Source of the DNA: DUUI01 sp964627845
GTDB taxonomy: Bacteria; Bacillota_I; Bacilli_A; Erysipelotrichales; Erysipelotrichaceae
Direction: 5' to 3'
Length of the DNA: 64,000 bases
Assembly (NCBI GenBank): GCA_964627845.1
Contig: CAZVKL010000003.1
Coordinates: forward strand, 4,176 to 68,175
Shown: in pieces, positions 44,246 to 53,087 of the stretch
How positions within the stretch are numbered: the first letter of the stretch is position 1
Layout of the letters: the number at the start of each line of letters is the position of its first letter
Translations under genes and position numbers: made by a program
Notes under the pieces: model-generated
What the model saw: the letters and a program-made list of their open reading frames with translations, nothing else
Told to the model about the DNA's origin: nothing
Databases searched by the model: none

Positions 44246-44262
44246 GAACACTAATCTTTTTC
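44238..44262 (+). terminator. Terminator between rnhB and dprA
   Basis: A perfect 9-bp stem (AAAGATTAG / CTAATCTTT) with loop GAACA and a short T-rich tail; the rnhB stop lies in the 5' arm. Confidence 0.65.
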
Positions 44263-44269
44263 TCATCTA

Positions 44270-45031
44270 ATGAGTATGAGAGAAAAATTAATTAACCTAG
44301 CTATTTATCATAAAGGAAATTACAATAAGATTTTAAAGGCCATTTCAACCAAGAAATGGGTGAGTCCCCAAATGACTCAGTTTAAAACAGTGGTTATCTA
44401 TGATAAGTTCTACCCAAAAAGCTATTATCGTTTACAATATCCACCACTCGTGTTATTTTATGAAGGAAACATTGATTTATATAATCATCCTTGCATAAGT
44501 GTTGTCGGCTCTAGAACGCTAGATTTATACAGTGAGAGAACAACGACACAATTGGTTGATATTATTAAGAAAAAATACGTGATTGTTTCAGGTTGTGCTA
44601 AAGGGATCGATACGATTGCTCATCAATCTGCATTAAATGGTGGTAAAACCATTGGTATCTTAGGTTGTGGTTTGGATATTGTGTATCCTAAGTGCAATCA
44701 ATCGCTGATTGAAACAATTAAACAAAAACATTGTCTCGTGTCAGAATTTCCAGATGGTGTTCAACCTTTAAAACATCATTTTCCGTGGCGAAATCGATTA
44801 ATTGCAGCCAGTAGTCATAGTCTGTGGGTTATGTCAGGAAAGATTAAAAGTGGGACCATGCACACCATCAATCAAGCCATGGAGCTTGATAATGAGATCT
44901 ATGCACTGCCACATCCTTATCAAAGTGAGTTATCAGGTGCGCCTCACTTGAGTGTGAATCAAGGCGCGACCTTATTAAATAAAGAAGTCATCGAAGACTT
45001 AATGAATCAAGAAGTTAGGAGTAGTTCATGA
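44270..45031 (+). CDS. dprA: DNA-processing protein DprA
   Basis: A 253-aa Rossmann-fold protein that protects incoming single-stranded DNA and loads RecA during transformation. VVGSRTLDLYSERTT near residue 80, VSGCAKGIDTIAHQSAL near 106 and PWRNRLIAASS near 174 are the conserved boxes. It is shorter than most DprA (about 290-360 aa), lacking an N-terminal SAM and a C-terminal winged-helix extension. No other competence gene lies in the window. The start has no clear ribosome binding site. It overlaps topA by 4 bp. Confidence 0.94.
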   Translation: MSMREKLINLAIYHKGNYNKILKAISTKKWVSPQMTQFKTVVIYDKFYPKSYYRLQYPPLVLFYEGNIDLYNHPCISVVGSRTLDLYSERTTTQLVDIIKKKYVIVSGCAKGIDTIAHQSALNGGKTIGILGCGLDIVYPKCNQSLIETIKQKHCLVSEFPDGVQPLKHHFPWRNRLIAASSHSLWVMSGKIKSGTMHTINQAMELDNEIYALPHPYQSELSGAPHLSVNQGATLLNKEVIEDLMNQEVRSSS

Positions 45032-47043
45032 AAAAATTAGTCATTGTAGAGTCTCCCTCTAAATCGAAAACAATTGAAAAGTATTTGGGAGATGAATTTA
45101 AAGTTGTCAGTTCAAAAGGTCATATTAGAGACTTAGCCACCAAAGGAAAAGAGGGACTAGGGGTCGATGTGGATGATCAATTTCAGGCAACGTATATTGT
45201 TAATAAAGATAAAAAAGACGTTGTTAAACAACTTAAGAAAGATGCTCAAAAAGTTGAGAAAGTGTATTTGGCAACGGACCCGGACCGAGAAGGAGAGGCC
45301 ATTTCGTATCACTTGGCTCAAGAGCTTGGGGTCGATATTGATGATCAAAACCGTGTCGTCTTTAATGAAATTACGAAAGATGCGGTTTTAAATGCGTTTA
45401 ATCAACCTCGTCAAATTGATATGGATTTAGTGAAATCACAGGAAACACGTCGAATTTTAGATCGAATCATCGGTTTTAAGCTCTCGAAATTACTTAAAAG
45501 TAAAATTCGTTCTAAATCTGCAGGACGAGTTCAATCGGTAGCATTAAAGATTATTGTTGATCGTGAAAAAGAGATTAAGAAGTTTAAACCAACTGAATAT
45601 TGGAGCATTAAAGCCATCTTTAATGAAAAACGAAAAGAGTTTGAAGCATCATTAGAGAAAGCAAACAATAAGAAAATAAAAATCGACAATGAAGAACAAG
45701 CTCAAGCCATTTTAAAAGTAGTGGAAGGGCCTTTAACACTCGATAAAATCACGCAACGAAATCGAAAGAAAGAATCAAAGCTAATTTTTATTACATCAAC
45801 ATTACAACAAGAGGCGGCGAATAAATTAAACTTTAATTCTCGTAAAACAATGCGAGTTGCTCAAAAATTATATGAAGGGGTTCAATTAAGCGATGAACTG
45901 GTAGGGTTAATCACTTATATGCGTACGGACTCTAATCGTATGTCACAAGGTTTTGTTGATGCGACATTAGACTATATTAAAGATGAGTATGGTAAAGAAT
46001 ACGTCGGGAAATATCGCTTTTCTTCGAAAGCGAGTGCACAAGATGCGCATGAAGGGATTCGTGTGACAGACATTCATCGAACACCTGAGAGCATTAAATC
46101 ATTTTTAACCAATGATGAATTTAAACTTTATTCACTCATTTATGCTCGAAGTCTTGCTTCACTGATGGCACCAGCAAAACAGTTAAGCTTAAAGTATAGT
46201 TTCCTTAAGAATGGTTACGAATTTGTGGCTAATGGTATTACGACCACATTTGATGGTTATACCAAAGTCTATGGTAAATATGAGTCGACCAGCGAAACAC
46301 TGTTACCTGAACTTGAAGAAAAACAAGCATATACGCCAGAGAAACTGGAGCCGAATCAACACTTTACGCAACCACCACTTCGTTTTAATGAAGCGCGATT
46401 AATTAAAGAACTGGAAGAGAATGGGATTGGTCGCCCAAGTACCTATTCTATGATTATGGATACCATTGTTTCAAGAGGTTATGTTGAGTACAAAGCAGCC
46501 AGTGAAACCTCCAAGGCAAAAGTGTTCATTCCAACAGAACAAGGGATGATGACAGATGAAAAATTAGGCGAACATTTTTCGGATATCATTAATGTCGAAT
46601 ATACGGCGAACATGGAAAAAGAACTCGATGAAATTGCTGAAGGTCAAGAAGATCATGTTCAAGCACTAAGAGAGTTTTATGATCGCTTTGACCCAATGGT
46701 TAAAAAAGCATATGACAATATGGAGAAAGCACCGCTTGAATATGTCGGTGAGAAATGTCCAGAAGATGGTGGCGAACTTGTCTATCGTTTTGGTCGTTTT
46801 GGTAAATTTATAGCTTGTGAAAACTATCCAGATTGCAAGTATCATCGTCCATTAGCAAATAAAGTAAAGAAACCGGCTGAACCAACTGGGGAGGACTGTC
46901 CGGAATGTGGTAAACCGCTGGTGACTCGCATTTCCCGCTATAACAAACAATTCGTGGCTTGTTCAGGTTTCCCTAAATGTCGATATATTAAACCTGGTTC
47001 AACCCAACCAATTGAGAAAAAAGAAGAAGAAAATGAAGATTAA
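45028..47043 (+). CDS. topA: DNA topoisomerase I
   Basis: A 671-aa type IA topoisomerase that relaxes negative supercoils. The Toprim domain (IVESPSKSKTIEKYLG, then ATDPDREGEAIS) is followed by the catalytic region with Y297 in ITYMRTDSNR. Two C-terminal zinc-ribbon units follow near residues 580-660. The second has four cysteines (CPECGK ... CSGFPKC). The first has only three (CPEDGG ... CENYPDC), since Asp replaces the second Cys. The length fits Firmicutes TopA. Overlaps trmFO by 11 bp. Confidence 0.97.
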   Translation: MKKLVIVESPSKSKTIEKYLGDEFKVVSSKGHIRDLATKGKEGLGVDVDDQFQATYIVNKDKKDVVKQLKKDAQKVEKVYLATDPDREGEAISYHLAQELGVDIDDQNRVVFNEITKDAVLNAFNQPRQIDMDLVKSQETRRILDRIIGFKLSKLLKSKIRSKSAGRVQSVALKIIVDREKEIKKFKPTEYWSIKAIFNEKRKEFEASLEKANNKKIKIDNEEQAQAILKVVEGPLTLDKITQRNRKKESKLIFITSTLQQEAANKLNFNSRKTMRVAQKLYEGVQLSDELVGLITYMRTDSNRMSQGFVDATLDYIKDEYGKEYVGKYRFSSKASAQDAHEGIRVTDIHRTPESIKSFLTNDEFKLYSLIYARSLASLMAPAKQLSLKYSFLKNGYEFVANGITTTFDGYTKVYGKYESTSETLLPELEEKQAYTPEKLEPNQHFTQPPLRFNEARLIKELEENGIGRPSTYSMIMDTIVSRGYVEYKAASETSKAKVFIPTEQGMMTDEKLGEHFSDIINVEYTANMEKELDEIAEGQEDHVQALREFYDRFDPMVKKAYDNMEKAPLEYVGEKCPEDGGELVYRFGRFGKFIACENYPDCKYHRPLANKVKKPAEPTGEDCPECGKPLVTRISRYNKQFVACSGFPKCRYIKPGSTQPIEKKEEENED

Positions 47044-48313
47044 TATTGTTGGGGCTGGTTTAGCTGGCTCTGAAGCCGCTTATCAATGTTTAAAAGCGGG
47101 TTATGACGTTGATTTATATGAAATGAGACCAACAAAAATGACGCCAGCACATACTTCTGGAAAGTTTGGGGAACTGGTTTGTTCTAATTCTCTGCGTTCG
47201 AATGATGTTAATAATGCGGTTGGTTTACTCAAAGAAGAAATGAGACGTTTGGATTCTTTAATTATGAAGGCGGCTGATCAAAGCAGTCTGCCTGCAGGCA
47301 GTGCATTGGCTGTTGATCGTGATCAGTTTTCTCATATCATTGAAGAGACACTTAATCGATTTGAAAATTTTAATAAAATTGAACAAGAAGTGACAGATAT
47401 TCCTGAGGGTCTAACAATCTTGGCGAGTGGTCCTTTGACTTCGGATACCTTAGCACAAAGCCTTTTGACTTTCTTAGATGAAGAGGGACTCCATTTTTAT
47501 GATGCGATTGCGCCTGTGATAAATATTAATTCTGTGGATATGTCGAAGGTGTATCGCAAGTCACGCTATGATAAGGGAACTTCCGACTATTTGAATTGTC
47601 CCATGACCAAGGAAGAGTTTTTCAATTTTTATCATGAATTAATTAATGCTAAAACCGTTCAATTAAGAGATTTTGAAGATGAAAAAGTTTTTGAGGGATG
47701 TATGCCCATTGAAGTGATGGCGAAACGTGGGATTAAAACATTAACGTTTGGACCACTTAAACCCGTTGGCTTAGAACAAGGTGATGAAAAACCATATGCC
47801 GTTGTTCAATTAAGACAGGATAATGCGGCTGGAACACTTTACAATTTAGTGGGTTTTCAGACACATTTAACATGGGGAGAACAGAAGCGTTTATTAAGAA
47901 TGATTCCTGGTTTAGAAAATGTTGAGATTGAACGCTATGGAGTGATGCATCGCAATACTTATATAAATTCTCCTTTACATTTAAATCATCATTATCAAGT
48001 CATTAAGAAACCTGATTTATATATTGCGGGTCAATTAAGTGGGGTAGAGGGCTATGTTGAATCAGCAGCCAGTGGTTTAGTGGCGGCACTTTATGCCATC
48101 CAATCATCTGATGATAAAGTGGAATTGCCTCAATCAACGATGATGGCGTCAATGGCGCATTATGTTAGTTCAACAAGTTCTAAGCATTTTCAACCGATGA
48201 ACGCAAATTTTGGAATTCTTAGATCCAACCATAAGAAAAAAGAGGATAAGGTCAATCAAGCCTTAGAAGATTTAGATGGATTTATTCAAACATTTAGACA
48301 ACTTTTTGATTGA
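47033..48313 (+). CDS. trmFO: tRNA (uracil-5-)-methyltransferase TrmFO
   Basis: A 426-aa flavoprotein that makes m5U54 in the T-loop with methylenetetrahydrofolate. INIVGAGLAGSEAAYQ binds FAD; SNSLRSNDVNNAVGLLKEEM and GQLSGVEGYVESAASGL are family stretches. I chose the ATG at 47033 because the FAD motif starts there; the earlier in-frame codons encode only lysines inside topA. The topA-trmFO-xerC order is the Bacilli one. It overlaps xerC by 38 bp. Confidence 0.96.
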   Translation: MKINIVGAGLAGSEAAYQCLKAGYDVDLYEMRPTKMTPAHTSGKFGELVCSNSLRSNDVNNAVGLLKEEMRRLDSLIMKAADQSSLPAGSALAVDRDQFSHIIEETLNRFENFNKIEQEVTDIPEGLTILASGPLTSDTLAQSLLTFLDEEGLHFYDAIAPVININSVDMSKVYRKSRYDKGTSDYLNCPMTKEEFFNFYHELINAKTVQLRDFEDEKVFEGCMPIEVMAKRGIKTLTFGPLKPVGLEQGDEKPYAVVQLRQDNAAGTLYNLVGFQTHLTWGEQKRLLRMIPGLENVEIERYGVMHRNTYINSPLHLNHHYQVIKKPDLYIAGQLSGVEGYVESAASGLVAALYAIQSSDDKVELPQSTMMASMAHYVSSTSSKHFQPMNANFGILRSNHKKKEDKVNQALEDLDGFIQTFRQLFD

Positions 48314-49175
48314 GTTTGAATTAACAACTTCTCAATCTGAGCATTCACTAGAGGCCTATAAACGAGATATTTCACAGTTTTTGAATTATTGTATCGATCA
48401 AAATGTAAATGATTTAGGAGATGTTGATCAAGGCTTTATTTTTAACTTTCTTTCATTTCTTCAAGATAAAGAAACAAAACTTTCAGCTCGTACTTTAAAT
48501 CGAAAATGTAGTGCTAATCGTCGTTTCTTTGACTATGCTCATCAACAACAATTAGTGTCGAATAATCCTTTTAAACAAGTAAAACATTTTAAAGAACCTA
48601 AAATTTTACCTGATTTTATGACTTTTGTGGATATTCAACAATTTCTTTATAGCATTGATACTTCAACAAACCTGGGTAAGCGTAACCGAGTGATGTTTGA
48701 ATTATTATATGCCTGTGGCTTGCGTTTATCTGAACTCATTCAATTAGAAATTAAGAATATCAATTTTGATGAATCGACCTTAAGAATCTTTGGGAAGGGC
48801 AGTAAAGAAAGAATGGTTCCTTTCTATGATTCCATGTCAGAGGATTTAAAAGATTATATAAAGAATACAAGGCCTCAATTACTAAAAACTCAAACTCATG
48901 ATATCTTATTTACAAATCAAAATGGTCAACCATTAACATCTAGGGGTGTTCAGTATCTTACTAACCAGATTGCCCTTAAAGCGGATATGCGCTTGAAGGT
49001 ACATCCACATATGTTTCGTCATAGTTTTGCGACGCACATGCTCGATAATGGGGCAGACTTAAGGTTGGTTCAAGAATTATTGGGTCATGAAAACTTAACG
49101 ACGACACAGATTTATACCCATGTCAGTGTTGATCGGTTAAAGGAAGTTTATCAAAAATCTCATCCGTGGGCATAA
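48276..49175 (+). CDS. xerC: Tyrosine recombinase XerC
   Basis: A 299-aa site-specific recombinase. The N-terminal SAM-like core-binding domain (residues about 1-95) is followed by the catalytic domain: first Arg in CGLRLSEL, Lys in FGKGSKERMVP, HxxR in HMFRHSFATHML, and the nucleophile Y280 in TTQIYTHVS. With XerD it resolves chromosome dimers at dif. Its place after trmFO indicates the housekeeping XerC (CodV), not a mobile integrase. The hslVU-codY genes that follow in Bacillus are missing. Confidence 0.94.
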   Translation: MDLFKHLDNFLIEFELTTSQSEHSLEAYKRDISQFLNYCIDQNVNDLGDVDQGFIFNFLSFLQDKETKLSARTLNRKCSANRRFFDYAHQQQLVSNNPFKQVKHFKEPKILPDFMTFVDIQQFLYSIDTSTNLGKRNRVMFELLYACGLRLSELIQLEIKNINFDESTLRIFGKGSKERMVPFYDSMSEDLKDYIKNTRPQLLKTQTHDILFTNQNGQPLTSRGVQYLTNQIALKADMRLKVHPHMFRHSFATHMLDNGADLRLVQELLGHENLTTTQIYTHVSVDRLKEVYQKSHPWA

Positions 49176-49182
49176 TTAACTA

Positions 49183-49210
49183 TTGTGCTCACTTTTTTAT
49201 ATGATACAAT
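49183..49210 (+). promoter_or_regulatory. padR promoter
   Basis: TTGTGC (49183-49188), a 16-nt spacer and TACAAT (49205-49210). It lies just behind xerC. Confidence 0.55.
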
Positions 49211-49230
49211 ATCGATAGACGATATCGATA
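49209..49230 (+). promoter_or_regulatory. Repeated palindrome, likely PadR operator
   Basis: ATATCGATA occurs twice (49209-49217 and 49222-49230) with a 4-nt spacer; the core ATCGAT is itself a palindrome, so ATCGATA-GACGA-TATCGAT is also an inverted repeat. It overlaps the -10 and the expected start of transcription. Autoregulation by PadR is inferred. Confidence 0.55.
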
Positions 49231-49256
49231 ATCAATATTGTAGAGAGGTGAGTAGT

Positions 49257-49574
49257 GTGGATCAATATAAAGGGATGACCGAATCCATGTTTTATGTCTT
49301 GATGTGTTTTTATCAAAAGCCTACTTTTGGAATAGAAATTGTCTCGACGATTAACCAGTGGAGCCAAGGTGAAGTTCAGATGGGTCCAGGGACTCTTTAT
49401 ACAATCTTGGGTCGTTTTGAAAAAGATGGACTGATTAAAGAGATTAGTGTGGAGGGTCGAAAACGAACATATCAGATTACACCATTAGGCGAAGATATTT
49501 TTGAATTAGAGCTAGAAAGACTTAATCGAGTGCTTGAGGTCGCAACTAAAGTGAGAGGTGAACAAGATGTCTAA
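49257..49574 (+). CDS. PadR-family transcriptional regulator
   Basis: A 105-aa regulator consisting of the PadR winged helix. MFYVLMCFYQKPTFGIEIV, GPGTLYTILGRFEKDGLI and RKRTYQITPLGEDIF are the family features. PadR proteins with small tails often control a membrane protein gene next to them. The GTG at 49257 was chosen because GAGAGGTG lies before it; an upstream ATG at 49185 would put the promoter inside the gene. It overlaps the first DUF2812 gene by 8 bp, so regulator and targets are in one operon. Confidence 0.88.
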   Translation: MDQYKGMTESMFYVLMCFYQKPTFGIEIVSTINQWSQGEVQMGPGTLYTILGRFEKDGLIKEISVEGRKRTYQITPLGEDIFELELERLNRVLEVATKVRGEQDV

Positions 49575-50567
49575 ACACAACAAAATAATTACGATTAGTC
49601 AGCTGGATTTATTTAATTTAGAAGAATTTCTTAATAAGATGGCACAAGAGGGGTATCATTTTGTTGAGTATAATTTTTTTAGAATGAAATTTGAGTATAA
49701 TCCTCAATCGAAGATGTCATACACGATTATGACTAATGAGATTGATAATCGACTATTTAGTGATGATCAATCAAAACTTGAAATGTACAAGTTAGATAAT
49801 TTAATTGATGATTTAGAGTATCGATTCATTGATCAAATAGGACAATTTAAAGTATATGTTTCAAAACATTCTACTCCATTCTATACCGATGAGAAACTGA
49901 CTGATAAACAGAGTAAGAAATTAGCGCTTAAAGAGATTTTGATTTCTCTGATAATAACAATTATTGGCGGCTCATTTTTAAAAAGAAATCTGTCACCCAT
50001 CAACTTGCTATCGGATTCATTGTTATTAGTTAGAGATATCTTCTTTGTTGGTTTTCTTCTACTAGTTATCTTTCATGGTCTCAAAGCAATATTATTTTAC
50101 TTTGGTAGAAGACGCTGGAAGTCAATTAAGTTTAGATCGATTAAAACAGATTTAATATCGTTGTTGTTACTTCTATTTGGGATTGATTTTATTTTCTTTT
50201 ACAGCTTATCTGTCATCCTTAATTCCCCAGAAATTATTCCATTTGCCATTGTATTAACAGTGATTGGGATAGTCTTATATTTTGGTCTTGATCAATCAAA
50301 AACTATATTGATGTGCTCTGTTTAGAGGAAACTAGAAAGCCAGTTATTAAAATATTGGAAATCAAACAGGACTTGTTTAAAGAACAATTACGTCAAGATT
50401 TTTATTCAAGAATAGAAGTGGATTCAGATAATATTATTAAAGATGAAGCGGTATCTCTAAATAATGATCATGCAAGACTCTATGATGGATCAGATTTTAC
50501 AATCTATGTTGTTGGTGAATTAGACGAGTCACTGATTAACGAATTTACAACTAGAAGAGGACAATAA
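49567..50567 (+). pseudogene. DUF2812 membrane protein, copy 1, single frameshift
   Basis: Residues 1-245 read from ATG 49567 (GAGAGGTG upstream): a DUF2812 N-terminal part (EEFLNKMAQEGYHFVEYN, RMKFEYN), then about four hydrophobic segments. The frame stops at TAG 50323-50325. The natural continuation (YIDVLCLEETRKPVIKI ... TIYVVGEL) runs in the next frame to TAA 50567. The shift lies in a run of five A at about 50298-50302; a sixth A would restore a protein of about 333 aa. Either a recent mutation, a slippery phase site or a sequence error. A truncated 252-aa protein may still be made. Confidence 0.75.
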
Positions 50568-50568
50568 A

Positions 50569-51742
50569 ATGAAAACAAGATTTAAATAATTATCACTAGA
50601 TACGATTGATTTATTCAATTTTGAAGATTACTTAAATAAAAGCGCAAGAGAAGGTTGGGTCCTAGATGGAGGCAATTTATTTGGCATTAAGTTTAAATTT
50701 GTACTAAATAATTCACTTCATTATAGTGTGGTGGACAATAAGATGCATCGTGTTTTTCTCTCCCAACAAGAAATGGACCAAGAAAAGAAACTAAATGATT
50801 TAGCCTTTGAGCTTGATTATATGTTTGAACAAAATGTTGGTAACTTCGCTATTTATAGTAGTTTAAGTGATGTGCCAATGTATGATGAGAGCTATTATGA
50901 TTCAGAGGTTCGTAAAGAGCTTGGGAAAGTGACATTCTATCGATATTTCCCTTAACTATTACTTTATATCTTTTTGATGTTGATAATGTTTCGACAAAAT
51001 TTCTGGACTTATGTTAGTAATGTTGGATTATTAGTGCGTATTTCACTCCCTTTAGTTATTTTATTTGTTCTGTTTAGACTTATCCAAACCATTCGATTTA
51101 TTAAAGGACGCACCAGATGGAATTCACTTAACTTAAAGAATACTAAGACTTCACCACTTACATACGTTATCATTTTAACGATTGCTTTGATTATTATGAT
51201 TCCATTGTTGTCAATGAAATCAGGAATGTCTACTTGATTAGCATGTTAATTGGTGGTGATTATATGATTGTTATCTTTAGATTACTTCAAAAACAAAGAT
51301 AGTCTCGATTTAAAAAGTTTACTGTCTATATTCTTAGTGGATTTGTTATTACTTGGTTGATAATTACTCTGAGTGTTGTGAGTCTGTTTAGTGATAGTAT
51401 AGTTTTAAACATTAAGATAAATCTAATCCACTCTTATTAACTTCACTTACTGATCAGGCTAGTGAACTAAGCATTGATAGTGAATCAGTTTTAGCACATT
51501 ATCAATTTGTTTAATGTGATGAATCTCATTATGAATACTATGTCATGAAAATGAATGTATTGAATGAATCGATTAGTGATCAATTTGTAAAGGACCAATA
51601 TTTTGAACCAAATGATGTTGAGTATAATTAAATAAAAAGTAAAGAAAACATGCATATTTATCGTTCAGAAAGATTTGGGGTGAGTGGATATCAGGAAATC
51701 CCACAAGAACTCATTGATGAACTGATCCAATTAACTCAATAA
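50569..51742 (+). pseudogene. DUF2812 membrane protein, copy 2, heavily decayed
   Basis: It starts MKTRFK and stops at once (TAA 50587). DUF2812 sequence continues in the same frame (FNFEDYLNKSAREGWVLDGG, FGIKFKF), stops again at TAA 50953 and at TGA 51235-51237. Later pieces (LLTSLTDQASELSID, EYYVMKMNVLNE, HIYRSERFGVSGYQEIPQEL) appear in shifting frames with further stops. It aligns throughout with copies 1 and 3, so it was a full gene. The 500 bases from 51238 to 51742 hold only this debris. Confidence 0.8.
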
Positions 51743-51751
51743 AAGGAGATT

Positions 51752-52924
51752 ATGATGAAGAAGAAAACGAAGTGGATAGCCTTATCTGAATTGGATATTA
51801 AAAGTTTAAAACAATTTCTCAACCAACAAGCAAAACTAGGGTGGGTCGTTACTAAGATCTCTCAATTTAGAGTTGTTTTTGAATATGATCAAGATAATAC
51901 AAAACATTATTCTGTAACGGATCATTTATTTCTTAAGAACTATCCTGATTATGTTGATTTTCAAAAGCAAAAAGAATTTGAACAGTTTATACAAGAGTAT
52001 GACTATAAACTACTTGCTAGAGCTGCTGGATTTGAAATCTATGAGAGTTCAGTGGATGTAGATTTATTTAGTGAGAATAGAGAGTCAATTGAGTTTTTAA
52101 CTGTCTATGGTGAGCGTTTACGAAAAAGATATGTTTATGGGTTAATCTTATTTGGGTTATATTTACTCATGTTTCTTTCTGTAGAAAATAAATATTCACT
52201 TTTCTATCAATCAACTTTTGTTATCAGTATAGTGGTTGTTGTTTTTATCCTGTTTGGCTTAATTAAGGGAATTATTCAATCGAACCAGTTTAGAGATGGG
52301 AAGTACTATCAAAATCATTATAAGTTTAAATCTAAAAATAGTGATCCGGTAAGTGTTTTGACAATCCTGTTATTTGTTGGGTTTGGACTCTTTGTTTTAT
52401 ATAATTTCTTGTTTGTAGATCATCAAAAATATGCTTTTATTGTTATTGTTTTGATGATCATTTTAACAAGACAAATTTTCTTTGGGATTGAGATGAAAAA
52501 GAGTAATAAGGTCAAGCTAACAGTCATTATCTCACTCATAGGTTTAATTCTATATTTGAATATGACAAGTGGTGAAATTGCTGAGAAGGGCTTATTGGTT
52601 GATCAAGTAGAGCAAGTATCTAAATTAGAATACTTCAATCAAAAATTAGAAGGTCAAGCTTGTGTTTATAAAGAAGAAGAATCGTTTATGGGTATGCTCA
52701 TTGATTACTATTGTTTTGATGATCAGATTAATATCTTGATTCAAAAGAGTGATCTTTTCAACGAATATACAAGAGATCAATTTCTTAATCATCGCTATCT
52801 TACTAAGGAAAACCAAGTACCAGATGATCGATATATTTACCAGGATGATAGGGCAATTATTGTTAGTGATAATCCAATTGATCTAACACTTCAAAAAGAG
52901 ATTAAAGATTTGTTTAAAGAGTAG
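51752..52924 (+). CDS. DUF2812 membrane protein, copy 3, intact
   Basis: A 390-aa protein. The N-terminal cytoplasmic DUF2812 domain (LNQQAKLGWVVTKISQF, VVFEYDQDNTKHYSV) is followed by a hydrophobic pair near residues 128-175, another group near 205-275, and a soluble C-terminal part (about 280-390). Function is unknown; the family is usually found beside PadR regulators. Signal or stress sensing at the membrane is a guess. AAAAGGAG precedes the double ATG (51752 and 51755). It ends the operon; no clear terminator follows. Confidence 0.85.
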   Translation: MMKKKTKWIALSELDIKSLKQFLNQQAKLGWVVTKISQFRVVFEYDQDNTKHYSVTDHLFLKNYPDYVDFQKQKEFEQFIQEYDYKLLARAAGFEIYESSVDVDLFSENRESIEFLTVYGERLRKRYVYGLILFGLYLLMFLSVENKYSLFYQSTFVISIVVVVFILFGLIKGIIQSNQFRDGKYYQNHYKFKSKNSDPVSVLTILLFVGFGLFVLYNFLFVDHQKYAFIVIVLMIILTRQIFFGIEMKKSNKVKLTVIISLIGLILYLNMTSGEIAEKGLLVDQVEQVSKLEYFNQKLEGQACVYKEEESFMGMLIDYYCFDDQINILIQKSDLFNEYTRDQFLNHRYLTKENQVPDDRYIYQDDRAIIVSDNPIDLTLQKEIKDLFKE

Positions 52925-52945
52925 ACTTTTGAGAGGTCTTACGCG

Positions 52946-52974
52946 TTGATTAGTGACCTAATATATGTTATTAT
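52946..52974 (+). promoter_or_regulatory. rpsB promoter
   Basis: TTGATT (52946-52951), a 17-nt spacer and TATTAT (52969-52974), with an upstream TG near 52966. Transcription would start near 52981. Confidence 0.7.
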
Positions 52975-52980
52975 ATCCAA

Positions 52981-53087
52981 TGGCATCTAATGATGTCTGT
53001 ACACACACCATGGATTCAATAACCCGTGCTCAATGAGTTGTTATTGTTAGAAATGGTGGAGGAGTAACGGAAAGGTAGGAAATACAA
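52981..53087 (+). promoter_or_regulatory. Structured 5' leader of rpsB
   Basis: A 107-nt leader. ACCAT (53007-53011) pairs with ATGGT (53053-53057), enclosing an internal loop and a 7-bp helix CAATAAC (53017-53023) / GTTATTG (53040-53046). Ribosomal protein S2 leaders are known in Firmicutes; autoregulation by S2 here is inferred from position. Confidence 0.6.

Noticed and set aside
48276..49175. Tyrosine recombinase as sign of a mobile element
   Set aside because: It follows trmFO, the fixed place of housekeeping xerC in Bacilli, and no att repeats, phage genes or excisionase are near.
52923..52940. Small hairpin after the intact DUF2812 gene as a terminator
   Set aside because: The 6-bp stem AGACTT/AGGTCT has a G-U pair and is followed by TACGCG, not by a T-run.
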